Source: Papaver somniferum
Taxonomy: Eukaryota > Streptophyta > Magnoliopsida > Ranunculales > Papaveraceae
Length of the DNA stretch: 64,000 nt
Reading direction: 5' to 3'
NCBI RefSeq assembly: GCF_003573695.1
Contig: NC_039362.1
Span: 177,081,690-177,145,689 of the forward strand
Made by a program: the position numbers and the translations under genes. Of the stretch, positions 54,161-64,000 are shown piece by piece. Below the pieces are notes generated by a model. It searched no databases. It worked only from the letters and a program-made list of their open reading frames with translations, and was not told the origin of the DNA. Numbering within the stretch: the stretch's first letter is position 1; each line of letters starts with the position of its first letter.

Positions 54161-57086
54161 TCTTGAAATTCAACGGTTCGACATGGAAATTGAAGGATGT
54201 ACGACACGTTCCAAATTTGAAGAAAAACTTGGTGTCTGTGGGCCAAGTTTGTGATGATGACTGTGAAGTTGTGTTAACGAAACACAATTGGAAAGTAAAG
54301 AAAGGGGTTATGGTGTTAGCTCGAGGAGTTAGAGTCAATACTCTATACCGGACTTCAGATGGAACTAATTTAGCAGTGGCTAGTAGTGGTGAAGACACTA
54401 ACTTATGGCATAGAAGATTACGGCACATGAGTGATAAGAACATTAAGATTCTATGTTCGGGAGGATATCTACCTAAGATGAAGTCTGTTGATATGAGTTT
54501 TTGTGAAGATTGTTTTCTTGGAAAACAAAAACGGGTTAGTTTCAGCAGAGGAGGAAGAGACTTGAGAAGTGCAAAACTTGATTTGGTTCACACGGATGTA
54601 TGGGGACCAATTGATGTTGCATCTCACAGTGGGTTCCAGTATTATGTCACCTTTATTGATGATCACTCAAGGAAGGTGTGGCTTTACTTCATGAGGAATA
54701 ATTTCGAGGTGTATGAAGTGTTTAAGAAGTGGAAAGCTTTGGTTGAGCAGAAACTGGTCTGAAGTTGAAGTGTCTAAGGTCAGACAACGGTGGTGAGTAT
54801 GACAAAACAGAATTCTTACAGTTATGTGCTACTAATGGAATTCGTTTGAAGAGGACAGTTTCAAGGACGCTACAAGAGAATGGACTAGCAGGAACGTATA
54901 AATTGGACGTTGAATGCACGTGCAAGGTACATGAGGTTGCAGTCTGGTTTGCCCGAGACCTTCTGGGCACATGCAACAGAGACGGATGCTTATCTAATTA
55001 ACAAGACACCTAGTAGTCCATTAGATATGAAGATACCATAGGAGGTTTGGACTGGCAAAAAGGTTAATCTTTCCTATTTGAAAGTTTTTGGTTGTGTTGG
55101 TTATGTTCATCTTAGTACCGGTGAGAGGTATAAGATAGGTGCTCAAGCAAAGAAGTGTATATTCCTTGGTTATGGAATTGACGCTTTTGGGTATAAACTT
55201 TGGGACTATGAGGGTCACAAAGTTATTATAAGTAGAGACGTCACTTTTAATGATAATGAGTTGTACAAGGACAGGAATACAGCACAAGTTGAAGATATCA
55301 GGTCAAGAAACGTCGATAAGGAGTTGTATATCGATAATGATGATGTTTCTGGAAGAAGTGTGGAACAAGAAGAGCATGATGTGGCTGATGGCAGATAAGT
55401 ACCAGTTGAAGAGACTTCTACTGCAGTGGGAGTTATTCCTACAGTTTCACAAGAAGTACGATGATCGTCAAGAACTTCTAAACCAAACCCAAGGTATGCT
55501 TTGAATTATCTATTATTTACAAATGGAGGCGAACCTGAAGATATTAAGGAAGCACTAGCGGCTGATGATTCAGGCAGTGGAAACTTTCTATGGAGGATGA
55601 GATAAATTCAGTTGATGAGAGTGGCACTTGGGTGTTAGTAAAATTACCAAGTGGTAAGAAGGTGTTGCATAACAAGTGGGTTTATCAGATGAATTCTGAA
55701 GCAAATGGAGATATTCGCTACAAGGCGAGGTTGGTTGTGAAAGGTTTCCAGCAAAAACCTGGTGTTGATTACAACGAGATATTTTCTCCAGTTGTGAAGA
55801 TGACTACTATTCGAGTAGTGTTAAGTATAGTGGCTTATGAAGATCTCTACCTTGAACAATTGGATGTAAAGACAGCTTTTCTTCATGGTGACCTAGATGA
55901 AGAAATTTACATGAAGCATCCAGAAGGATTCATAGTAAAAGGCAAGGAAGAGTTGGTGTGCAAGCTAAAAAAGAGTTTGTATGGTTTAAAACAATCCCCT
56001 AGACAGTGGTACAAGAAGTTTGATAACTTCGTGCATAGAAGTGGTTACTCACGGTGTAATGCAGATCATTGTTGTTACTTCAAAAGGAACAAAAATGATT
56101 TTGACTACATCATATTACTACTGTATGTGTATGATATGTTGTTTGCCGGAACATGTCTACAAAAAGTTGAGAATTTGAATAAACAATTAGCAAGTGATTT
56201 TGATATGAAAGATCTTGGTGAAGCAAAGCAGATTCTTGGTATGAGGATCATAAGAGACAGAACTAAGGGTGTACTTATGCTTAGTCGGGAGGAATATCTT
56301 GAACGAGTGTTGAAAAGGTTCAATATGGAGAATGCTAAACCAGTTAGTTCTCCACTTGGAAGTCAAATTCGTATTTCAAGTATGCAGTTTGTGAAGACAA
56401 ATGAAGAAAATGAGTACATGTCTAACGTACCATATTCTTCGGCTATTGGGAGTTTAATGTATGCTATGGTGTGCACAAGACCGGATATTGCACATGCAGT
56501 GGGAGTAGTGAGTAGATATTCAAGCAACCCTGGAAAACAACATTGGGAAGTTGTGAAGTGGATTCTCAGGTATTTGAGAGGTAACAAAAACGTACCATTG
56601 TGCTATGGAAAATGTGGTTCTATTTTGAGGGGTTATGTGGATGGAGACTTCGCAGGTGATGTAGATAAAAGGCGAAGTACGACCGGTTATGTTTATACTA
56701 TGGGGTCAGCTGCAGTGAGTTGGAACTCAAGGTTACAGAAGTTGGTGATATTGTCTACTACGGAAGCAGAGTATGTAGCGGTGACGGAAGCGAGAAAGGA
56801 GATGATTTGGTTACAAGGATTATTAGCTGAGTTGGGAAAGGAACAAGGAGATAATGTTCTGTTTAGCGACAGTCAAAGTGTTATACATTTAGCCAAGAAC
56901 TCAGCCTATCATGCTAGGACGAAGCATATAGATATCCGTTATCATTTCATTCGGGATCTCTTAGAAGAAGGAGAGTTGAAGCTCGAGAAGATTCTTGGTT
57001 CGAAGAATCCGGCGGATAGGTTTACCAAGGGAGTTACATCAGACAGGCTAAAGCTCTGCAAGGCTTTAGTTGGTCTCTCAGAATGA
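54115..57086 (+). pseudogene. pol of element F (integrase, RT, RNase H), broken
   Basis: 54115-54762 codes for pre-integrase (LWHRRLRHMS) and the first integrase Asp (HTDVWGP). After a frameshift, 54765-55001 has the second Asp (RSDNGGEY); one extra G then puts the catalytic Glu out of frame. 55078-55398 is the integrase C-terminal part (FGCVGYVHL). 55590-57086 is one long frame with RT (HNKWVYQM, LDVKTAFLHGDLDEEIYM) and RNase H (RRSTTGYVYT, STTEAEYVAVTE, SDSQSVIHL, KHIDIRYHFIRD). The catalytic box reads YVYD (LLYVYDMLFAG) instead of YVDD, as in element E. Confidence 0.92.
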
Positions 57087-57187
57087 GGATCTGGGAGGGG
57101 AGCCGCACTAACAAGGAAGATGTTTTAGCACCGTCAATCCAAAGTTGAAGAATGAAAGACAATCAACAAGTCTTCAAAGTGGGAGAT

Positions 57188-57734
57188 TGTTAGTTATTGA
57201 AGACTAATTAATTATTTACTAAAGTTAGCCATGGTTATTTAGGGAAGAGGTTTCCTAAACCGGTTAGAATTCTTGGTGGCCAAGTTTGTAACCTAAATAA
57301 ATAGGTAGTTAGGCCTTGTAGAATGTGTACATTGTGTAGAAAACGATTAAGAGAGTGGTGACAGATTTCTTGTATAGCTTTTAGCTCTAAAGCTAGGATT
57401 TCGTTATGAGAGCATATTGGTGAGGAACAAGAGACAAGGTTATCGTCTCGGGTAATTGTTGCGCTGTAACCAAGGTTTTGCTGGGATTCACACGAAGCTG
57501 TAATCGTTTTTCTTCATAGTGGATTTGAGTTGGTGCGGCTCAAAGTGGACGTAGACAATATATACAAGTTGTATGTATTGGTCGAACCACTATAAATCTT
57601 GTGTCTTGTGAGTTGATTTATCTTTCTCGTAATATTATGGTTGCTTGTGCTTGGTTTACTTATTATTCATCATAATATCTCAAGATCCGTTATTCCGCGG
57701 TTGTCAGTGATTATTCCCTAAGAAAATCCTGACA
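57188..57734 (+). repeat. Central LTR of element F, shared by two internal regions
   Basis: 547 bp, same ends as 52491-53036. It is followed by AC and the primer site TGGTATCAGAGA at 57737. Confidence 0.9.
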
Positions 57735-59168
57735 ACTGGTATCAGAGATCGGGTTAGAGCTTTAGGGTTTATAATAGTACGATTGGAGTGGGAGTTACGG
57801 ATGATAATAACGAAAGTACGGTAGCTAGGGTTAAATTTTTTTATGGGAAGAACTTTGCGTTTTGGAAGTCTCAGATGGAAGACTACCTATTATGAGAAAG
57901 ACCTTGCTGATCCTTTGGGTGGAGTTGCGAAAAAGGGAGCACGCAAAGACGATGAATGGACAACTCTTGATCGCAAGTGTGTATCCGTGATTCGTAGATG
58001 TCTAACGGAGGAAGTCTACAATAACGTACAAGAGGAAACTAGTACTAAGGATCTTATGGATAAACTTGAAAAGTTGTATCAAAGGTCATCATCCTCGGGG
58101 AAGATTATGTTGTATGAACAATTATTTAATCTGAAGATGCAAGAATGCGAAGCGATTTCAGCACATCTTGGGAAGTTTAAATCAATTATTTCTCAGCATT
58201 CAAAAGTTAGTATTACTTTTGATGATGAATTTCAAGCTTTACGGTTGTTGTCGTCATTACCAAAGAGTTGGGAGACTGCAAGGACAACCATAAGCAATTC
58301 TGCAGGGAGTGAGAAGTTGAAGCTTGATGATGTGCAGCAAAGGTAAATTGCTGAAGAGGAGAGAAGAATAAAACAAGGTTATGTTTCTAGTTCTTCAAGC
58401 TCGGCTTTAAGTATGCATGAAGAAGATAGAGGAAGGAGTTCAAATAGAAACAACAACCAGACTAGATGGAAGTCTAGAGGAAAGTCTAGGGGGAGATCTC
58501 AATCCCGTCCTAGAGGTGTTGTTGAGTGTTGGGAGTGTAAGAAAGTAGGACACTACAAGCGCGATTGTCCAGAAAACAAAGGTGCTAATAATGGTGGAAA
58601 CAAAGGTAATCAAGAAGAGGTCAAACGTAGTTGCATCCGCGGAACCGGTGAAGGTCCTTGTTGATAACAAGAAGATGATTAAAAAAGGTTTTTCACTACT
58701 CACTGAGGACAAGCAAGATGAGTCTTGGATTATAGATTCGGGAGCTTCTTTCCATGCAACGGGTGATAAGAGTATTATGATCTCTTATAAAGAAGGATAC
58801 TATGTCCAAGTATTCTTGGGTGACGGTGAAGCATGCGACATCATCGGTTTGGGTGATGTGATCTTGAAACGGTTCGACATGGAAATTGAAGGATGTACGA
58901 CACGTTCCAAATTTGAAGAAAAACTTGGTGTATGTGGGCCAAGTTTGTGATGATGATTGCGAAGTTGTGTTAACGAAACACAATTGGAAAGTAAAGAAAG
59001 GGGCTATGGTGTTAGCTCGAGGAGTTCGAATCAATACTCTATACCGGACTTCAGATGGAACTACTTTAGCAGTGGCTAGTAGTGGTAAAGACACTAACTT
59101 ATGGCATAGAAGATTAGGGCACATGAGTGAGAAGAACATGAAGATTCTATGTTCGGGAGGATATCTAT
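57735..59168 (+). mobile_element. Element F, second internal region, cut by a CACTA element
   Basis: It repeats the start of the first internal region: primer site, gag with GTG at the first codon, zinc knuckle, protease and pre-integrase. It ends at 59168, where a CACTA element begins. The rest would lie beyond that element, outside the window. Confidence 0.9.
57790..59168 (+). pseudogene. gag-protease of the second element F copy
   Basis: Pieces 57843-58346, 58413-58664, 58582-58950 and 58886-59160 match the first copy closely. Breaks: a frameshift near 57890, a TAA near 58344, a frameshift near 58625 and another near 58870. The zinc knuckle CWECKKVGHYKRDC is intact (about 58530-58570). 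The protease DSGASFH is near 58735. The last matching residues (ILCSGGYL) end at the CACTA element. Confidence 0.88.
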
Positions 59169-59880
59169 CACTACAAAAAAACCAACCAAAGGCTACTTGA
59201 CCAATGGTAGTGGCCTATTCAAATCTTTAGTTGCCTAACAATTTATGCAATTAATGTTAGTTGCCCAGGCGTAGTGGCGTAAGAGCGCGTTGCTTTATGT
59301 TTAAAGCAACAAGTTCGCACTGGTTAGTTGGTCCCCATGTCTAAAGATACTAGTTTGGCTAGTTGGCCGACAGATGTCACCTAATAGGTAAAGTCACTAA
59401 TTTGTGTAGTCGTCAGGTTATTAGCGAAAATATTAAGGCAACAACTATCTTTTAATTGTTAATAGATTTTGCATTTAGAGATTCATCTAGTGGCCAACAA
59501 CATAAAACCACTGGCTTTTGTAGTGGTCGTTTCATATGCCTAATGGTTTAAGACACTAGTTCTTGTCTAGTTATTCAATAGGTCACGGATAAATTATTTC
59601 ATGCAATTGCAAAAATATATATGCAACTAAGTTTTAGTAGCCAATCTTTTAGGATACAAGTATCTCTAATAGTCTCTAGTAGCCTAATGACTAAAAGCTG
59701 CTACCATCGCAGCAACAACAGTAGCCAACTCATACATGAAACCAACTTCGGAGTTCCTAAACTTAAAGAGCCACTAGTTCTCTAGATTTTAAATAGGTAA
59801 TGCTACTAACATCTCAGATGGACCGGTGAGAGGGCTGATCTGGGCTTGACCGGTGCTACGGACCCAGGCCTGGAAAAAAA
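59169..59880. repeat. Subterminal repeat region of CACTA element G
   Basis: Repeated short motifs: TAGTTGCC, AGTGGCC, AAGCAAC, CTAGTTGGC, with spacing of about 20-60 bp, in both strands. No reading frame. From 59880 to 60170 there is AT-rich sequence with nothing recognised, including the 3' UTR of the transposon gene. Confidence 0.65.
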
Positions 59881-60174
59881 GTCCATCCGTAAATAACTTC
59901 CCAAATTTAATGCATTACCAAATATTAATAAATAAATATTAATTGAATTTCTATAATTAACACTAAATACTAAAAAAGAGAGATACCAAAAGTAAATTTT
60001 TATTTAATAGCATTCGTTAAAACAAAGAAGTTTCCAAACAAAAAAATCAAGAATATCGTAATCCCACCCGAGATATCAGGACCACAAGACCAAAAAAAAA
60101 AGAGAAAGTTCTTCTAAGAGCTAAGCTAGATCTTTCTAAAAAGAGACTCTAAATAACAGAAATAATAAATGCAT

Positions 60175-63100
60175 CTAAACCTCAACATATTCTTCTTCAT
60201 CATCCTCTTCGAGTTCCCTATCTGGATTCTCCTCGTCACCTTCTTCTTGACCATCTGCAAAGGCCTCTACATCCTCCTCTTCAGCTTCCATATCACTACC
60301 TTCAAAGGAATCTCGATGTTCATGAATTTGACTCCCGTGCACATCAGCATCTTCATCATCATCTTCCGCTTCATCTTCAGATGATAATTCCATAGCCGAC
60401 ATGCCATTTTTAACAAGATATTCATTAAAACACTTCTTTGTCGCGTTCAGACCTGTTTCTTTCTTAGGACTTCTGTTTTCCTGTTCCAAGGATGCCATTC
60501 TTACTTTCAATTCGGCAATATCTTCTTCTTTTTTCTGGTATAAACTGTAGTCAGTTGGATGAGCCTTGCGACGACGTTTACCCGAACATCCAGCATTACG
60601 AACTTTGTTAAATATCTCTTCTGGAGTGTCATTAGTTTCTCCCCGATCTGCGGCTTCCTTCATGGCCTTCATTTTTTCCTGCACATTAATTCAAAACACA
60701 AATTAATCACAAAGTAGGAAACCAGATTCAAATGAGTTTGGGCAAGCAATAGCAGGTTGAAGGAAAAAAAGAATACTGACTACAAAGTAGAATTCCAGAA
60801 TAAAGAACCGTACTTAATATGGCCACTATTCACAAAAATTCCCATAATAAAGAACCATACTTATTCACAAAAATTCTACCAGGAGCAGTTTTCACTTAAC
60901 CGATGATAAGAAACTCAAAACTATGATATAAAAATGTTGCATATTTTTCTTCACTTAATCTTTTGGCAGAATGAGCACAACAGTGCATAGCATAATTTTG
61001 CAATTCTATCTGTGCAAATCATGATTGTGTAAACAATAATCTATAAATAGATACATATCAAACATGTTTCATGAATGAAGGATTATTTTTTTGCATTTGG
61101 CGTGGATTTTCTTTTCAGGATCATGGGTTCGTCGGAAGAAAGTCACTGGATCACAAGGCTCTTCGGCTTGCAGCTTTGAAATGGAAAACATCATCATATA
61201 AAACAACATATCATGTAATAAACACATCTGACTCGTAAATAATATCATTAAATAAAACAATTGAAGCAGGCATAATATATACCAACTCGTATTCGATACT
61301 AGTGAAACTTTTGTTGCCATTACTGTGGTTAATACCGTTGAGTTGCTTCGCAGCCGCAGCAAGACGTCCTCTTTCATAATTTTTCTATCGCATGAGGTAA
61401 AATGTAAGTTAATATGAAGTTAAGTGTAAGAATGCAGACATATATAAGACAAAATGTTAATAAAAGATCACCCACCCCAACTCTTCAAGTTCAATCTATA
61501 TATATAACCTTATGGAAAATCTTCCATAACCAAAACCAAACTCTTGTATATGATGTAAGCTACTTTACATCCACATATAATTTATATTCTAAACAAAAAA
61601 TACAACAAGAAATGATAGCAAGGGTTTGCAAAAAATGAGTTCAGCTGTATAAGAGTGCCCTTGGCAGTGCATTCTTGTTTTCAAACCAATAATGAAGTGC
61701 AATTTTAAGACAAAAAAGAAAAGATAACTTGTGTAGTGTTTTCCAGTTCCACATATCATACCTAATTGTCCACTCCCATGACTTAAAAAAAACATCATAT
61801 GTAAACAGTAAGCAAATAGATATACCTTGAACGCATCGGTGGTGAAGTGCTCACACATGTGAGCCCAATCACGTTTGTTGGGGCAATCTTCGGGAGGGTG
61901 TGCCAAAGCCTCCAGGTGGCCATCTGATCCAGCGAACCCATCACCCCCAGCTTTTTTGTATGCTAGACGAAGTTTGTGCCTGTATGCCTTATAGGCATTC
62001 CTCATCATGTCTTTGATCACTTTGACAGCCACTTCATCATCAGGAACGAGAATAAAGTGGTCCTATATGGCCGAAAACAACTTAATAGAGATAGCAACTA
62101 AAAAAAATCCAAACTAAGAATAAAATAAGTAACATTAAATTATTTATACCCGGACATTCTGGATCACTCGGGCAATCTTCTGCTCAGGCATATCATCAAA
62201 TTTATCATATGTTAGTGGGCAATTGTCCCTTTGCCTTACCCACGACCCAATAGAGTTTATAAGCTCATGTCTATAGTATCCACAAAATTTTTCTTTAAAA
62301 ACGTACACGCTTACTTTCTCCTTCCCCCTGTTGGAAACCGCAAGATTAGTCGTTTTCTTTCTTGTGGTACGTTGTGTTCGACCTATTTAAGAAACCAAAG
62401 ATAGCATACAGGAAAATTATTAGCTAGTCAGAAAAAAACAACATTAAAAAACAAAATGCCTCTCACATAAATATACCATCTTGCAGTGAATTGCCAACTT
62501 CTTCATTATTTGATACAGGAGAATTAGACGTTGATCACGATCGGTTGGGTTGCGAAAAATTATGGTTTTCAGCTGGAGAATTGTTCCGCTGTTGTGATCG
62601 GCGAGATTGCTGCGAAGATGAACTTCGAAGAGAATTATGCTGTGATTGATGAGATGTTGAACTTTGAATAACTTTTTGTGTTGACCGATGAGATGGCTGA
62701 AGAGATGCTTGTGTTCGATTATTATGCAATTGATTTGAACGTTGTTGTATTTCATTCTCTGCGGGAGGTGGTACAGAACGACGACCTTGAGTTCTCATAG
62801 GGATATGTAGACCATTGTATTCCTTCTCCAGATTTCTGTGTACTCCTGTGCGGTGTCCTCTAGGGGATATCCTTGGAGTTAACAGAAAATCATTGTTCAG
62901 AGGTGATTCCATTGGATGCACCGCGCATGATATTCCACCAGCCCTACTTCTCTCATGCACAGGTGACTCAATTGGTGAACGACTTGGCAGCACAGGACGT
63001 GTTCTTCCACCTCCCCTTCCTCCATCCACTGGTGACTCGATTGGTGCATGGCTTGGCAGCACCCGACCTGTTCTTCCAACTCCACTTCCGTCGTGCACCA

Positions 63101-63748
63101 TTGACTGAGCTGCTTGCAAGCGACTGCTAAAGTCATTCAATTGGTGTTCTTGTCCCTCCTTGTTTTTGTCTCCTGCAGTATAACATTTAAGTAAGGCATA
63201 CATATTAATTGCTAAAATTGCCTGAAAATACACAGCATCGGTTATTGGTCCTATAAGGAAGAGTTCAAGAAACATTTTAAAAATTCCCAGCACTCTATTG
63301 GGCATCAATCAGCAAACAACTACACTGTGTACTATTACTTGTCATTGAAAATTTTGCAGAAAATGGCATGTAAAATTCTAACTCAGTTCAATACCAAAGC
63401 AACATATGTATGTTCAAAATTGAAAATGTTATTAAGAAAAGGAGATTTAGATACCAAAAAAAAAAGGTTATTGGTTACCAATAAATTGAGATTGCTTCAC
63501 ACTTTTCGGATTTCCTCCCTGTCGTGTGGATATGGGATTCACAAGTGCAGCTGAGGGCGCTTTAGCTCCTCCCTTCTGTACTTTTTGGTTTTTCGAAGTC
63601 CATTCTGGAAAACAACCATGCATGATAATCGACAAACGGCACAAATAGAAAGTTAATGCCTTCATTAAATCATAAAGTTTATTCTTAATTTACCGTATTT
63701 TCGACGTAAAGCTTCATCCCCGAAGAATAGGCAGGCTTCTCGAGCCAT
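60175..63748 (-). CDS. Transposase_24-like (TNP/TnpA-type) gene of CACTA element G
   Basis: ATG at 63748 (MAREACLFFGDEAL). Exons by splice signals: 63694-63748, 63479-63604, 62477-63172, 62150-62382, 61826-62062, 61283-61384, one from 61173 whose donor I could not fix, and a last one from about 60675 to 60175. The phases agree through exon 6. The Ser/Arg/Pro-rich part (exon 3) has three imperfect repeats (RTGRVLPSHAPIESPV). The conserved part has WVRQRDNCPLTYDKFD, NKRDWAHMCEHF, KNYERGRLAAAAKQ and FFRRTHDPEKK, the pattern of plant transposase Ptta/En/Spm (Transposase_24). The C-terminus is a coiled coil plus a long acidic tail. Such proteins bind subterminal repeats of the element. A TGA at about 62535 in exon 3 breaks the frame, so this copy may be dead. 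Confidence 0.75.
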
Positions 63749-64000
63749 ATCTGATGAAATCAAAACACCTAAGATTATTAAGTTCGATCTGAATTCTTCA
63801 GGAAATAAACATATAAACAACTCAATGCCTCCTGCAACCTAAACTTAATCTGTGAACACAACAAATCCACATATATATACATTTAACGAAAACTAAGCCT
63901 AAACTAAACATCAAGCACACGATTCAACAACCATTTGATTAGTAAGATAAAGCCTCAAAATGTTGACAAAATCAATTTAACCACCAAAAAAACATCAGAT

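Larger units (their letters stand above)
52491..57734 (+). mobile_element. Ty1/copia element F, first copy
   Basis: LTRs are 52491-53036 and 57188-57734, about 25 differences by eye, near 5%. PBS TGGTATCAGAGC is at 53039. Gag, protease, integrase, RT and RNase H follow in copia order, in several frames. A polypurine tract (AAGTGGGAGAT) precedes the second LTR. The second LTR is followed not by host sequence but by another PBS and another gag, so it is shared by two internal regions. The gag and RT look Tnt1-like (Tork group), with moderate certainty. The left flank is TATGG; the matching right flank is not in view. Confidence 0.93.
59169..64000 (-). mobile_element. CACTA (En/Spm-type) DNA transposon G, one end in window
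   Basis: The left end is CACTACAAAAAAACCAACC. The first 600 bp hold many copies of short motifs such as TAGTTGCC and GTAGTGGC in both directions, as in CACTA subterminal regions. Internally it has a multi-exon minus-strand gene of the Transposase_24 kind (60175-63748). The far end and any TnpD-like transposase would be outside the window. It cuts the second element F copy, so it is younger. Its ends differ from the CACTA element at 29958-33823. Confidence 0.85.

Noticed and set aside
62815..63130. Plus-strand frames with repeated STGDSIG motifs
   Set aside because: They are the reverse strand of the repeat-bearing exon of the Transposase_24 gene, which has splice support on the minus strand.

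Overview
This is a stretch of an angiosperm nuclear genome, probably a eudicot. The sequence is AT-rich, genes have GT-AG introns, and nested LTR retrotransposons, CACTA transposons, a TRIM and Stowaway-like MITEs fill most of it. I cannot name the species. No RNA gene, CRISPR array or bacterial feature was seen.

Left third (1-23514): three LTR elements share one unusual layout. Element A (1-5263, + strand, 5' end outside the window), element C (5384-23514, - strand) and element B (7805-16605, - strand, inserted inside C) each carry a gag-protease region of Ty3/gypsy type and no visible reverse transcriptase, RNase H or integrase. Between gag-protease and the 3' LTR each carries a second gene on the opposite strand, with spliceosomal introns. 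B sits in an exon of C's antisense gene, flanked by a perfect 5-bp duplication (ACAAC). C is flanked by CACCG.

Middle and right (23515-52490): the host part is a small tandem family of an unrecognised gene that starts MSWY and has a coiled-coil centre. There is an intact copy at 24230-25234, a promoter-like remnant at 42950-43470, a damaged copy at 49155-49720 and an intact copy at 51197-52249. Transposons lie close to every member. Copia element E (25369-36684, itself split by a CACTA element at 29958-33823) follows the first copy. Copia element D (44099-49147) sits 7 bp before the start codon of the damaged copy. Copia element F follows the last copy. Between the family members is a five-exon minus-strand gene of the MORF/RIP organellar RNA-editing-factor family (37256-40203). 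Its 60-nt third exon is duplicated in tandem, and a TRIM lies 65 bp upstream of its start codon.

Right end (52491-64000): Copia element F is arranged LTR-internal-LTR-internal. The second internal part is cut by a CACTA element (59169 to beyond the window) that carries a multi-exon minus-strand gene of the plant En/Spm-type Transposase_24 kind.

Most transposon reading frames carry stops or frameshifts, so the elements are mainly relics. The reading frames that look intact are the two full MSWY genes and the MORF-like gene.
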